In this document: piece by piece, positions 17,901-26,928 of the stretch
Numbering within the stretch: position 1 is the first letter of the stretch
Layout of the letters: the number at the start of each line of letters is the position of its first letter
Source: Desulfobacterales bacterium
Lineage (GTDB): Bacteria > Desulfobacterota > Desulfobacteria > Desulfobacterales > B30-G6
DNA: 34,031 nt
Assembly: GCA_029940035.1 (NCBI GenBank)
Contig: JAOZRT010000015.1
Coordinates: 1 to 34,031 of the forward strand
Reading direction: 5' to 3'
Program-made: the position numbers and the translations under genes
The notes under the pieces: model-generated
Database searches by the model: none
Seen by the model: only the letters and a program-made list of their open reading frames with translations
What the model was told of the DNA's origin: nothing

Positions 17901-19862
17901 GGCAAAGGTGGTGACCGTGGTGTGCAGGTCGGCCGTGGAAGCCCCTTCGGTGATAACCAGGATGTTGTTGCTCTGGCACCAGGCCGTACACGGCTCAGGG
18001 CTGGCGATGGGGAAGTCCCCATTGTTCAGGCGCATGTCGCTGCGCTGGGTGTAGTAGCCGACGGCGTTGAAGACTGCCTCGGCCAGGGGGGTCCAGGCGT
18101 TGGCCTTGATGTCGTTGATACTGGCCACCATTTTGTCGATATGATCAGGATCCGTGACAACATCATTGATTTCAGTGATCACTTTACCGCCGTCAATGGT
18201 GCTGTCGCACTCGTAGAGGATGCTGGCCAGTTTGGGATCGGCGGCCGCATCTTCATCCCGCAGGGCGCACTCGGCCTGGGCCCCGTCATAGTTGAACTTC
18301 ATGGCGCCCATGCGGATGTCGTTGGCAAACTCATGCAGGATGCCCGTGGGGCGCTCCGTTGCATAGGCATTGTCGTATATGACGCCTGTCATGGTCAACA
18401 GGGGGTCGCCCAGCTGACCGGACACGCCCGTGTCGGTGAGCATGGCCGGCAGGTTGTACACCTCACCCGTGGCCGCGGTCTGGTCGCTGGGGTCCACGAC
18501 CTGGGGCAGCTCCACTTGTCCGCAGAAGTCATAGAGCCCCTGGGTAACACAGGCGTCTGTATCTGTCACAACCCAATGACCCGGCACAGAGACACCTGTA
18601 TCAGGGCATTCTGATTTAGGAAGCCAGTCCTTGTTGCAGGAATTCTGTTTTGGCTTGTAATTGCCGGAGCAATATTCGACGATTCCGGCGGTACACCGGT
18701 CGCCGCCAGCTATATCCACCAGTTCACCTGCATCATCACCGTTTGTGTATATGTAATCACCGTCCTGCAATTCACAGGTAAGGTCATCGCATTGGCCTGG
18801 GACAATAACGATTTCAGGCACCCAACAGTTACCCACGAAGGCGCTTGCACAAACATAGCCCGGGCTGGAAGGACCGATAAATGCCGGATCCTGGGTTTCG
18901 TACAAATCCTCGCAGTGGTTGCGGATGGACACGGCGTGCTGGGATTTGTCATCTTCCGGGTCATAGCCATGCTTGTCCCACCACCAGCAGCTCTGCACGG
19001 CCTGGTTAAAGGCCGGGCCTTCGGCCGAGGTGTAGCTCTGGTTATTGGCATATTCCATGCATTCGTCAATCAGGCCTTTGAGCTGTCCCAGGGAGGTGTT
19101 CTCGTCAGCCATGAGTTCCACGGCTTCATTGCAGGCCGTGTTGTTGAACCCGGTCTCGGTGATCTGAAACAAATCAATGGCCGTGGTCTCGTCCGGTGAT
19201 GCCGCGTTAAAAGGACTTAGCGGGTGCACACCCAGGTTCAGGTAGTTGGTGGTGCCGCTGGAATCGACCACGATGACCTGCTTGATAAAACGATTGCCCG
19301 AGCAGCCCCTGCCTTCGGAGGTCAGGGTGTCGGCCGCGTCGTCAAACTTACCGCCGGTCAGCACCTGCTTCTGGATGTCGAACTTGGAGGCTGTGGCCCA
19401 GTTCATGAAATTGCCCCGGGCCGCGAAGGTCAACGTCTCGCCGGTAACTGTGACACACACTTGGCCTGTCTGCTGATAGGCGGCGCCGCCGGTTGGATCC
19501 GTGCATGCGGTGGCCCCGGTGGCCTCGAAGATTTGGCTGGTTGTGTCGTAATTATACCATGTGTCGGTTTTGAAATAGCCGCCATACACCGTGGCTGAAT
19601 CATAACTTTCCGTTCCGGCTGCATAGTCGGTGCCGTCATAGCAGTTGCTGCTGTCGCCGGTGTAGGCCATGTCGTACATACTGGCCGAGTTGTCGATGAG
19701 CAGCATCAGGTTAGGGGACACGCCGGCCGCCAGGAAGGGCGGGTCTGAGGCGCCGTTGGTACAGTCGTAGGCGCCCAGGGCACTACTGGTTGCAAAGCCC
19801 ATCAGGGACAGGATTACAAACAAAGTCATCAGGATTGGTTTTATATGGAGGATCGGTTTCAT
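14991..19862 (-). CDS. pilY1: PilY1-like type IV pilus tip-associated adhesin/assembly protein (copy 1)
   Basis: 1623 aa; signal peptide; vWA-like NLMLLIDNSASMYDMAY; C-terminal beta-propeller with VIYFGGNDGMVHALNAGF, PRLLGEMTY, YFGTGRFYD; acidic Ca-loop-like motifs. Confidence 0.9.
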   Translation of the reverse strand: MKPILHIKPILMTLFVILSLMGFATSSALGAYDCTNGASDPPFLAAGVSPNLMLLIDNSASMYDMAYTGDSSNCYDGTDYAAGTESYDSATVYGGYFKTDTWYNYDTTSQIFEATGATACTDPTGGAAYQQTGQVCVTVTGETLTFAARGNFMNWATASKFDIQKQVLTGGKFDDAADTLTSEGRGCSGNRFIKQVIVVDSSGTTNYLNLGVHPLSPFNAASPDETTAIDLFQITETGFNNTACNEAVELMADENTSLGQLKGLIDECMEYANNQSYTSAEGPAFNQAVQSCWWWDKHGYDPEDDKSQHAVSIRNHCEDLYETQDPAFIGPSSPGYVCASAFVGNCWVPEIVIVPGQCDDLTCELQDGDYIYTNGDDAGELVDIAGGDRCTAGIVEYCSGNYKPKQNSCNKDWLPKSECPDTGVSVPGHWVVTDTDACVTQGLYDFCGQVELPQVVDPSDQTAATGEVYNLPAMLTDTGVSGQLGDPLLTMTGVIYDNAYATERPTGILHEFANDIRMGAMKFNYDGAQAECALRDEDAAADPKLASILYECDSTIDGGKVITEINDVVTDPDHIDKMVASINDIKANAWTPLAEAVFNAVGYYTQRSDMRLNNGDFPIASPEPCTAWCQSNNILVITEGASTADLHTTVTTFATVAGQNDGDTDTAVKCNDLYGSSYLDDITYYGFNGSNIHLEDPYNAEEHFQNIKTYFVVAGTPRAQGVGECSPVQMMADAALNGGTDAPYYADDPQDLNEDLKTVFNVIRAGAAAGSAASVISATRGGEGAIYQAIFWPAVDGPMVNGELKHEVTWTGEVHSLLIDAYGKLFEDTDGSDSLTGSDEQVVFYFDADDRESKACDQDLEDDGTCGGTSKPLHEVKYLWSAAEWLAGISDAALETNRTTIVADTKKRYIYTWNDLNNDGKVQDTEMLPFEPRNDWSAAALPVTDRAPVPIDFGVETTSEVNRIINWVRGIDNIGDSTLRPREVPTPTNFNVTGNPATITWRLGDVVHSTPTAVSRPAEGYHLLYQDGTYAEYFDEHEHRRHVIYFGGNDGMVHALNAGFYDENNLAFRRSYDKDTHTFSDTGPELGAELWAYVPYNLLPHLKCMLDPEYQHKYFVDLKPRIFDVQIFESSPDTLGHVKGWGTIMVVGMRFGGARTTAQDIIDEVSPGAYTDSRVFTSAYMVFDISDPLTPRLLGEMTYDDASSVDLAYTAAVPAVVPIKDDADTSDWYLILGSGPTDVTGVSNQKPRIGMFPLSLFDTPSTNAFRIPTTSATITHTSAGSYVLDNSANGFIADTVTVDYDLDELFKADVVYFGTVEGDWGSWGGRLYRWITDESDPQSWKEPAQMIDAQRPVSAAPTIGYDGTFYWVYFGTGRFYDIKDKSDYSQEYFFGLKEPVDADTGEFTWSPVANVQTDTKPSIANDAGSRTLLPVGGIEVEKANDPAFATLNCETGQEGCLPTGVSTFADLQEYIVGTCVKDTGCSGADGWVMDLEDLGERNLGQGALLGGLMTFTTYKPYQDVCKPEGDAFLYGVYFQTGTAFYEPVFTTQSGGGTQTGDTGATVVTSRLSIGRGLATTPNLHVGRQEGSKAFVQTSTGTIVEIPQPNLPIKNTKSGKMTWKGTCE

Positions 19863-19873
19863 GATAAGCTCCT

Positions 19874-20467
19874 TTATTTATTACATATTCCTTCTGTTCC
19901 GATTACGTGCCGCCACTTGGTTGTGACACAGGCTTCTGCATTGAAATTGCCCCTATGCTGGACCATCTGATCAAAGGTCATGAAGGCCCCGCCCCCGGCA
20001 GTGGATTTACCTTTGCCTTCGTAGCCAGCTGCTATCTGCAGGGCGCTGCCCGTGCCAAATCCTGTAGTGCCGCCGACCGTAATGTTGGTGTGCGGCTGGG
20101 TGTCATCGCTGTCTTTAAGCAGGGGCGCGCGGATATCGCGGACTGCGTCAGAAGGTACCCGGCCGGGAATCATGTCGTTTTTCCAGAAATCATTGACCAG
20201 CACATCGAGCAGGCCACCCCTCTCGGTGTTGGTAAACCCCAGGGAGCAGGCGAGATTCTGCTCCAGGAGTTCGGCGGCCATTTCGGTCATGCCGTCTGCT
20301 TCGTAAAAGGCCAGTTTATGGCGCAGGTCATTGGTGGCGGTTTGAACCTCCAGTGTTGTAGAGCGCGTGGCCAGGTGGCCGATGATGGTCAAAAGCGCCA
20401 TGATGATAAGGGCGATGACCATGGCCGAGCCGTTTTGATTGTCCATATGGTGTAGAATCGGTTTCAT
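19874..20467 (-). CDS. pilX: PilX-like minor pilin (copy 1)
   Basis: 197 aa; N-terminal NGSAMVIALIIMALLTIIGHLATRSTTLEVQ; located between pilV and pilY1 as in typical minor pilin operons. Confidence 0.8.
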   Translation of the reverse strand: MKPILHHMDNQNGSAMVIALIIMALLTIIGHLATRSTTLEVQTATNDLRHKLAFYEADGMTEMAAELLEQNLACSLGFTNTERGGLLDVLVNDFWKNDMIPGRVPSDAVRDIRAPLLKDSDDTQPHTNITVGGTTGFGTGSALQIAAGYEGKGKSTAGGGAFMTFDQMVQHRGNFNAEACVTTKWRHVIGTEGICNK

Positions 20468-20478
20468 GGCTACCTCTT

Positions 20479-20856
20479 TTAAAATGGATCTGATTTGTAA
20501 TAGGTAATAGTGAGGTCTTCTCCTAAAGGCCCTAGCCCGACGGTGATGCCAACCTGTTGGGTATTTGGGATCGGGCCGGCTGCCGCTGCATTTACGACAG
20601 TGTAAGGGGCATTGGGATTGGCGCCTGTGGGGTATGCCGCAAGGGTATCATCGTAATCCTGCAGCATCAGCCATTCGAACTCGCTGGCCATGTAATTGCC
20701 GCCGTCGGTCATCCGCCGGGCATTGGCGTTGCTGCTGGTGGCACTGATCTGCATGGTCATGACCGCCAGGATGCCGATGGACAGGATAGCCATTACCATG
20801 AGCACTTCTATGAGGGTGAAACCTACGGCGTTGTTCAGCTTATGATCTCTGTTCAT
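20479..20856 (-). CDS. pilV: PilV-like minor pilin (copy 1)
   Basis: 125 aa; prepilin site VG|FTLIEVLMVMAILSIGILAVMTMQ. Confidence 0.85.
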   Translation of the reverse strand: MNRDHKLNNAVGFTLIEVLMVMAILSIGILAVMTMQISATSSNANARRMTDGGNYMASEFEWLMLQDYDDTLAAYPTGANPNAPYTVVNAAAAGPIPNTQQVGITVGLGPLGEDLTITYYKSDPF

Positions 20857-20944
20857 GGTTAATCTCCAGGTTACCTTTCAGTGTGTATGCCTATATTCCT
20901 TAGTTTTGTGCAGATTATCTTTTCTCCGAATGGCATCAACAGGC

Positions 20945-21739
20945 TTAATTGAGGCCCATGTTGCGCAGCTTGACTGTTTTTTGCAGCATGATGCGGCGGA
21001 CGTTGTCAGGTGCAAGCTGCATGTTCAACAACATATCACCGTCCATGTTTCTGTATTGAGTGTCGTCCTGGACCTTATAACTGGCCACAGGCACCACGCC
21101 TATTCGGGCTATAATCGTCACGTTGACTGCGCGAATGTTGCCCGGGTTTGCGGCAGCGCCTGCCTCATCGAAACGGAAGAACGTATCCGTGGGATCGACA
21201 GGATTGATACCGTGATAGACGAAATCCAATACATCGATGTTGTCCGCCAGGACCTGGTCGTTGCCGGCCTGGTCGGTCCGGATGATCTGGCCGGTATTCA
21301 TGGCATAGGTGATCTCTTCATTGTCGGCGAGGGTGTCGCCGTTCCCATAGATGGCCTCGTCCGCTTCATCAAACGTTCCGTCCTCGTCGTTGTCCCGGCC
21401 GTCACCCTCACCACCGGTTATATCCATGGAGAACGTGGTGGTGGTGCGGACGGCAGCATCAGGATCAAGGCCGGCGCCGGAAGTGCCACTGGGATCATAC
21501 CCCGCCATTCTCATCTCCGTGGCAATATAGTACATGGCCGCCCTGGCATTCTGCTGCATTCCCAAGATTTGCTGCTGGGTGTTATGGGATCGCAGTTGCT
21601 CCCAGAACGCTCCCATCACACCGGCAATTACCAGGCTGAAAATAGCGATGGCAATCATCAACTCGATCAGGGTAAACCCTGTATTGGATGACATCTGTCT
21701 TGCGCCCTTCAGGCCGGCCTGCACTTTTTTTAAATTCAT
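20945..21739 (-). CDS. pilW: PilW-like minor pilin (copy 1)
   Basis: 264 aa; prepilin site NTG|FTLIELMIAIAIFSLV; PilW-like MQQNARAAMYYIATEMRMAGYDPSG. Confidence 0.87.
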   Translation of the reverse strand: MNLKKVQAGLKGARQMSSNTGFTLIELMIAIAIFSLVIAGVMGAFWEQLRSHNTQQQILGMQQNARAAMYYIATEMRMAGYDPSGTSGAGLDPDAAVRTTTTFSMDITGGEGDGRDNDEDGTFDEADEAIYGNGDTLADNEEITYAMNTGQIIRTDQAGNDQVLADNIDVLDFVYHGINPVDPTDTFFRFDEAGAAANPGNIRAVNVTIIARIGVVPVASYKVQDDTQYRNMDGDMLLNMQLAPDNVRRIMLQKTVKLRNMGLN

Positions 21740-21787
21740 GGTTTATGTCTCTCTTGTCAGAATATGAATAAGGATCATTCCTCTTAA

Positions 21788-22276
21788 TTATTGAAGAACA
21801 CTGTGGCCACTGAGATACAACTGAACATTCCCAACGGTGCCATTGTTGTTCTGAAGGCTTATCGTCCCCGAGGCGGTGGGGAAGCCGCGATTGTCAAAAG
21901 TTACCGCGGCTACCGCCACAGCTGCCGCGTCTACCAGGTTAGTGGTGAGATCGACGCCGGCCGGCATATCACTGTCAACGAGGGTCAATTCCCCGGCATC
22001 CTGGCCGCCGCTGGCATCCTCATCCACAAAGGCAGTGAAGCTTTCAGCTGCAGCGTCAAAATTGACGACAACCCTGCGGTTGAGCATGATGGCTCTGGAG
22101 CGCGATTTTTGGAGCCCCTGGAGGACATCCTGGAGGCCGGCGTCCAACCGGCGTTCAGGCAGCCAGCCGATAAAGTTGGGTATGGCGATAGAGGCCATAA
22201 TGGCGACTATGGCAATGACAATCATCAACTCCATCAAAGTGAAACCGTTGTTTTTCATTTTTTTCATCATTTTCAT
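21788..22276 (-). CDS. fimT: FimT/GspH-like minor pseudopilin
   Basis: 162 aa; NNG|FTLMELMIVIAIVAIMASIAIPNFIGWLPERRLDAGLQDVLQGLQKSRSRAIMLNRRVVV. Confidence 0.87.
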   Translation of the reverse strand: MKMMKKMKNNGFTLMELMIVIAIVAIMASIAIPNFIGWLPERRLDAGLQDVLQGLQKSRSRAIMLNRRVVVNFDAAAESFTAFVDEDASGGQDAGELTLVDSDMPAGVDLTTNLVDAAAVAVAAVTFDNRGFPTASGTISLQNNNGTVGNVQLYLSGHSVLQ

Positions 22277-22338
22277 TCAATGCGTCCTCTGCGTTGATGG
22301 CTTGTCTCTAATCTATACAAATCTATTACAATTCTATT

Positions 22339-22354
22339 ACAACATTTGTGCCAT
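22339..22354 (-). promoter_or_regulatory. Candidate sigma-54 (-24/-12) promoter upstream of fimT
   Basis: Minus strand reads TGGCACAAATGTTGTA versus consensus TGGCAC-N5-TTGCW (one deviation, C to T, in the -12 GC); about 63 nt upstream of the fimT ATG. Confidence 0.55.
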
Positions 22355-22537
22355 CATCAGAAAAGTTGTGGTTGTTTTTTTTAGATAATGTTTAAAAACA
22401 TATAATAACAAATGGTTGCATATATATTTAAGTGAGAAATACCATAAGGCCAGCGCTGAAGGTAAGGTGTGTTTGGGAAGGGATAAGGCTGGTTGTGTTA
22501 AAAATATTAAAGGATGGTATTAAAAAAATTAATACTT

Positions 22538-25500
22538 TCAATCGCTGCGCCAGTTCAATCGGCCGGATTTGATGGTTTTGACGGGTAGATTGGATTGGGT
22601 TATTTCCAGAAAAGCCCCGGCGGTCGTCTGAATGAGGGCTTTGCTGCCCTGCTGCCGGCCGGCAAAGAGGCGGGGTGTCGTGGCCAGACCTTTGCCAATA
22701 GGGAGGCGTGACATGATTGTGCGCAATGATCCTTGATCATTTTCTGCCATGGTGCCGTTGGTTGAGGCATCGATCACGGATGCATAATAGGGAGTACCGG
22801 TCTGAAAATGAAGATTGTAAAAAAATGATTGGCCGGCAGGTTGGCAGATGTCCTGGAAGGGTTGGTAGGTGGTGAAACTTATCAGGCCGCCCAGTAATGT
22901 TCCCTGCCCAAGATTGCGCTCCCAAGGTGTTTCAAAAGCGCGCACCCATCCATCGGCGCCGGTACACCCGACGCCGGAATCACACCTGCCGACGATATAG
23001 GTGTAAAGGTCTTTGAAATTGGATACGCCGTCAGGCAGGCACATGGAGCCGTCCCTGCAGCTAAGGCGGGCCAAGGACGGGGAATAGGCCTCTTTAACCT
23101 CGATCTGGTCGACCCGCAGAAGTGACCTGGCGCCGGCATCGTTGCCGGGTTGGGGTTTTGACATGGATACCCTGTTTTCAATGGGTGACCATGTAAAGGC
23201 CCCCGTTTCTGTATCCACAGGCTCCTTGAGCCCGAAAAAATAATCCTGGTCATTGCTGCCGGCGTCGATTTTATCCCGCACGTCAAAAAAGCGTCCGGTG
23301 CCGAAATAGATCCAATGAAAATTCCCATCAAACCCGATGACGGGAGGGGACGTCACCGGGCGTTCAGCGTCGATCATTACTACGGGATTGTCCCAGTTCT
23401 GGGGAAAGCCTTCATTGGTTATCCAGCGGTACACACGACCGCCCCAGTCACCCCAGGTGCCTTCGATGGTTCCGAAATAAAGTGCGTCAGCCTGGTACAG
23501 ATCATCCAGGTGATAATCCGCCACTGTCATTCCTGATACAAATCCATGGGGTGCGTTGACCAGATTGAAGCTGCCGGCTGATGCATGGGAATAGACTGTG
23601 GCGGCAGGTATCCTGAAGGCTTGACCCGCATCCAGTTCTGCAAGGGGAAAAATACAGACCCGGGCATTCTGGTGGCTGACACCGGTAGCATCGGTGGGTC
23701 CGCTGCCCAGGACGAGAAACCAGTCGGATCCGTTTTCATTGGACTTGATGGGAACCACCGCCGGCATGGCGGTGGTGTAACCCAGGTCGGCGTTGTCCTG
23801 CGGCTGGTAGGTCATTTCACCCAGGAGCCTGGGGGAATTTTCCGGGTCAGTTATGTCGAACACCATAAAGGCGGAAGTAAATACCCTGTCATCTTCGCAG
23901 GCTGTTGATGGGGTTTTGGCAATGATTTCCCGGGCCGAAATCCTGTCGCCGCCCAGGCGCATTCCCACCAGCATGATGGTGCCCCACCCATGAACATGGC
24001 CCAGGCTCTCGGGGGAGGAATCGAATATCTGTACATCGAACACCCGGGGGGTCAGATCGACATAATAGGTGTGCCGGTAGTCTGTCCGGGTAAGCCGCTG
24101 CAGATGCGGCAGCAGATTGTAGGGCACATAGGCCCACAGCTCGGCCCCCAGGCCTGGACCTGTATCGGAGAAAAGACCGGTGTCCCTGTCATAGCTGCGC
24201 CAGAACTTTTGGCGGTCGGCATCATAGAATCCGCCGTTGACCGCGTGCACCATCCCGTCGTTGCCGCCGAAATAAATGACGTGCCGGCGGTGAAGGTTGG
24301 CTGCCGCAAAGGCTGCATATTCGTCATCATTGTATAGAAGGTGGTAGTTTTCGCCTGGATCGGCAACCACCGTCGGTGTGGAATGGATGACGTCCCCCAG
24401 GCGCCAGGTGATGGTTTCAGGGTCGTTATCCAACTTGAAATTCGACGGCAGGGGCACCTGGCGTGACCTGCGGGAGGGATCCATTGGGGAATCCTGGCCC
24501 CTGATCCAGCTGATAATGTCGTTGACTTCTTCGGTTGTGTGGGCGCCGAAGTCGATAGGAATGGGAGCCCTGTCCGCGGCCACGGATAGAGATGGGCTGC
24601 ACCAGTCGTCCAGAGGGACAAAGGGCAGTAATTCATCCTCGGCCACCGCTCCATTGTTGTCCAGATCGTTCCAGGTAAAGATGTAACGTTTTTTTGTGTC
24701 CGAGATGTAGTGTTCGCGGTTGGCGTTGACATCGGCATCTGCGATGCCTGCCAGCCACTCCGCCGTCGACCAGAGATGATGGACCTGGTCAAGGGTTTTT
24801 GCGGATCCTGCACAGGTTCCATCTGCTTCCGGCTCCTGACTGCAGGCGCGTGGGTCGTTGGCCTCGGTGTCGAGGTAGATGCTTACCTGTTCGTCAAGGA
24901 TGTTCAATGCGCCGTTGCCATCCGTGTCTTCGTATAGCCTGCCGTCGGCATCCATCAGGAAGGCGTTTACATCACCTGTCCATGTAACTTGCCGGTCTGC
25001 CGGGGTGTTGGGAAGGGCCTCCATGGCAGACCAGAAACGGGATCGGTACACGGCACCGCCGCCATTGGGGCCGGCGGAAAAGACTGAAGCAGAGGGGCCG
25101 GCATACCCTCCGGAGCGGATCATGTTCAGGGCTGATTTGAGTTCGTCCTCCAGATCCTGCGGGTTGTCGGCAAAATAGGGGGCCTTGCTTCCGCCGTGAG
25201 CTGCGGCCTCGGCCAGCAGGGAAGCCGGCGAGCACTCACCTTCGCCTCGTGCGCTAAGGTTGCCGGCAACCACGAAATAGGTTTTGATATTTTGAAAATG
25301 TTCATCAGCATCAAAGGGGTTTTCGAGATGAATGTTGTTGCCGCTGAAACCGTAGGCTGTGATGTCATCCAGGAACGTGCTGCCCAAAAGCCCCGGACAT
25401 CCGTCCATGCTGTCCCGGGAGCCGTCGTTCTGGCCCTCCACCGATGCAAAGGTTGTCATCCCGGGGTGCAGGTCCACAGTGGATGCCCCGTCAGTGATCA

Positions 25501-26917
25501 CCAGAATGTTGTTGCCCTGGCACCAGTGGGTGCAAGGGGCGGCATCCAGGGGAAAGTCGGAGGGGTTGATGCGCAGGTCATCACGCTGGGTGTAATAACC
25601 GATGGCCGCGAACACGGCTTCCGCCAGAGGGGACCATGCATCGGCGTTTGCGGCATTCACCATATCGACCATCTGGTCAATATGGTCGGGTGTGCCGTCA
25701 TCGATCTCTACGATCACTCTGCCCGCATCCAGGCTGTTGCCGGAACAATCGTTTTCAGCGAAATCGAAAAAGGTGTTGTCTGGTGAAGAATGATCGAAAA
25801 GGGAGCACTCGCTGCGCGAACCATCATGGTTGAACCGCATAAGGCCCACGCGAAGTTTGCCTACGGATTCATGAAGGATGCCTCGGGGCGATTCGTTGGC
25901 ATAAAGCGGATCGTAGATTACCCCTTGCATGACCTGGAGCGGTGGCCCCAACTGCTGTTCTGTGAGGATGTCGGTCAACAGGGACGGCAGGTTGATCCTG
26001 TCGCCCTTGATCGGCAAACGCAGGCTCGGATCGGAAGCCTTGGGGAGGACAAAGGGCAAGGCACTGTTTTCCAGGCAGCCTGCCATGAGGTCGTTCAACG
26101 AATCCAGATTGTCAGCAGAAGAGGGCATGGTGTCGAAGAATGATTGACATACACTGTTGTCGAAACCTGCCAGGCGCGGGGAGAACACTTCCACAACGGT
26201 GGTCTGATCCTGATCCTGGTTATGATCCGGGTCTGGGTCCGGATCCATGGCCCGGATACCAAGGGAGAGGACATGCGCGGTGTCGGTTGCCACGTTCCAT
26301 ATGCGAATTTGCCTGATAAACCGGGTGCCCGGGCATCCCCTGCCTTGGGAAATCAGGGTTCGTTCCTGATGATTGAATTTGCCGCCGGTCAGCACTTTTT
26401 TTTGAATGTCAAAACGGGATGCTGTCGCCCAGTTCAGCAGGTTTCCCCGGGATTTGAATTCAAGGGAGGTGTTGTGCGGTTGCAGGCAGAGCTCCTCAAT
26501 ACCGCCCCTTACGTGTGTAAATGCTGAATTTTCAATGCCAATGCAGCTGAGAGGCCTGGAAATACGCTCAAAGCGGGCTCGTGCGGCATTGTAGGCATAC
26601 CATGCATTGGAAGAAAAATAGCCGGCATAGGTGGTGGCTCTGTCGTAGCCGACGTGCCCGGCCGCTTCCGTCTCTGCAAGGTCTATACTGTCATGACAGG
26701 CGCCATTGTCGGGTAGGTAGGCCAGGTCGAGCATACTTTTCGAGTTGTCCATGATGATCAGCAGATTAGGGGTAGTCCCGGGCGCGAGGAAAGCGGGGTC
26801 GGCCCAGACGTCCCGGGGTCCGGTTAAAAACGAAACCGTGAAGGCGGCTATCACTGTGAAAAGCATTCTGAAGACAGGAGATGATGCAAGATAGCTTAGG
26901 TTGAAAAATTTCCTCAC
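22538..26917 (-). CDS. pilY1: PilY1-like type IV pilus tip-associated protein (copy 2)
   Basis: ORF track begins at 26971, but GTG at 26917 has an AAAGGAGG RBS; N-term VRKFFNLSYLASSPVFRMLF signal-like; NLLIIMDNSKSMLDLAY; propeller motifs HVIYFGGNDGMVHAVNGGF; colinear with copy 1. Confidence 0.9.
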   Translation of the reverse strand: MRKFFNLSYLASSPVFRMLFTVIAAFTVSFLTGPRDVWADPAFLAPGTTPNLLIIMDNSKSMLDLAYLPDNGACHDSIDLAETEAAGHVGYDRATTYAGYFSSNAWYAYNAARARFERISRPLSCIGIENSAFTHVRGGIEELCLQPHNTSLEFKSRGNLLNWATASRFDIQKKVLTGGKFNHQERTLISQGRGCPGTRFIRQIRIWNVATDTAHVLSLGIRAMDPDPDPDHNQDQDQTTVVEVFSPRLAGFDNSVCQSFFDTMPSSADNLDSLNDLMAGCLENSALPFVLPKASDPSLRLPIKGDRINLPSLLTDILTEQQLGPPLQVMQGVIYDPLYANESPRGILHESVGKLRVGLMRFNHDGSRSECSLFDHSSPDNTFFDFAENDCSGNSLDAGRVIVEIDDGTPDHIDQMVDMVNAANADAWSPLAEAVFAAIGYYTQRDDLRINPSDFPLDAAPCTHWCQGNNILVITDGASTVDLHPGMTTFASVEGQNDGSRDSMDGCPGLLGSTFLDDITAYGFSGNNIHLENPFDADEHFQNIKTYFVVAGNLSARGEGECSPASLLAEAAAHGGSKAPYFADNPQDLEDELKSALNMIRSGGYAGPSASVFSAGPNGGGAVYRSRFWSAMEALPNTPADRQVTWTGDVNAFLMDADGRLYEDTDGNGALNILDEQVSIYLDTEANDPRACSQEPEADGTCAGSAKTLDQVHHLWSTAEWLAGIADADVNANREHYISDTKKRYIFTWNDLDNNGAVAEDELLPFVPLDDWCSPSLSVAADRAPIPIDFGAHTTEEVNDIISWIRGQDSPMDPSRRSRQVPLPSNFKLDNDPETITWRLGDVIHSTPTVVADPGENYHLLYNDDEYAAFAAANLHRRHVIYFGGNDGMVHAVNGGFYDADRQKFWRSYDRDTGLFSDTGPGLGAELWAYVPYNLLPHLQRLTRTDYRHTYYVDLTPRVFDVQIFDSSPESLGHVHGWGTIMLVGMRLGGDRISAREIIAKTPSTACEDDRVFTSAFMVFDITDPENSPRLLGEMTYQPQDNADLGYTTAMPAVVPIKSNENGSDWFLVLGSGPTDATGVSHQNARVCIFPLAELDAGQAFRIPAATVYSHASAGSFNLVNAPHGFVSGMTVADYHLDDLYQADALYFGTIEGTWGDWGGRVYRWITNEGFPQNWDNPVVMIDAERPVTSPPVIGFDGNFHWIYFGTGRFFDVRDKIDAGSNDQDYFFGLKEPVDTETGAFTWSPIENRVSMSKPQPGNDAGARSLLRVDQIEVKEAYSPSLARLSCRDGSMCLPDGVSNFKDLYTYIVGRCDSGVGCTGADGWVRAFETPWERNLGQGTLLGGLISFTTYQPFQDICQPAGQSFFYNLHFQTGTPYYASVIDASTNGTMAENDQGSLRTIMSRLPIGKGLATTPRLFAGRQQGSKALIQTTAGAFLEITQSNLPVKTIKSGRLNWRSD

Positions 26918-26928
26918 CTTAACCTCCT

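Noticed and set aside
17241-18614. 457-aa plus-strand ORF opposite pilY1 copy 1
   Set aside because: Antisense to a well-supported PilY1 CDS; composition is the mirror of GC-rich codons and no domain is recognisable.
22517-22535. AT-rich hairpin gtattaa-aaaaa-ttaatac after pilY1 copy 2 as a terminator
   Set aside because: Stem is only 7 A/T-rich pairs; stability too low to call a terminator from sequence alone.
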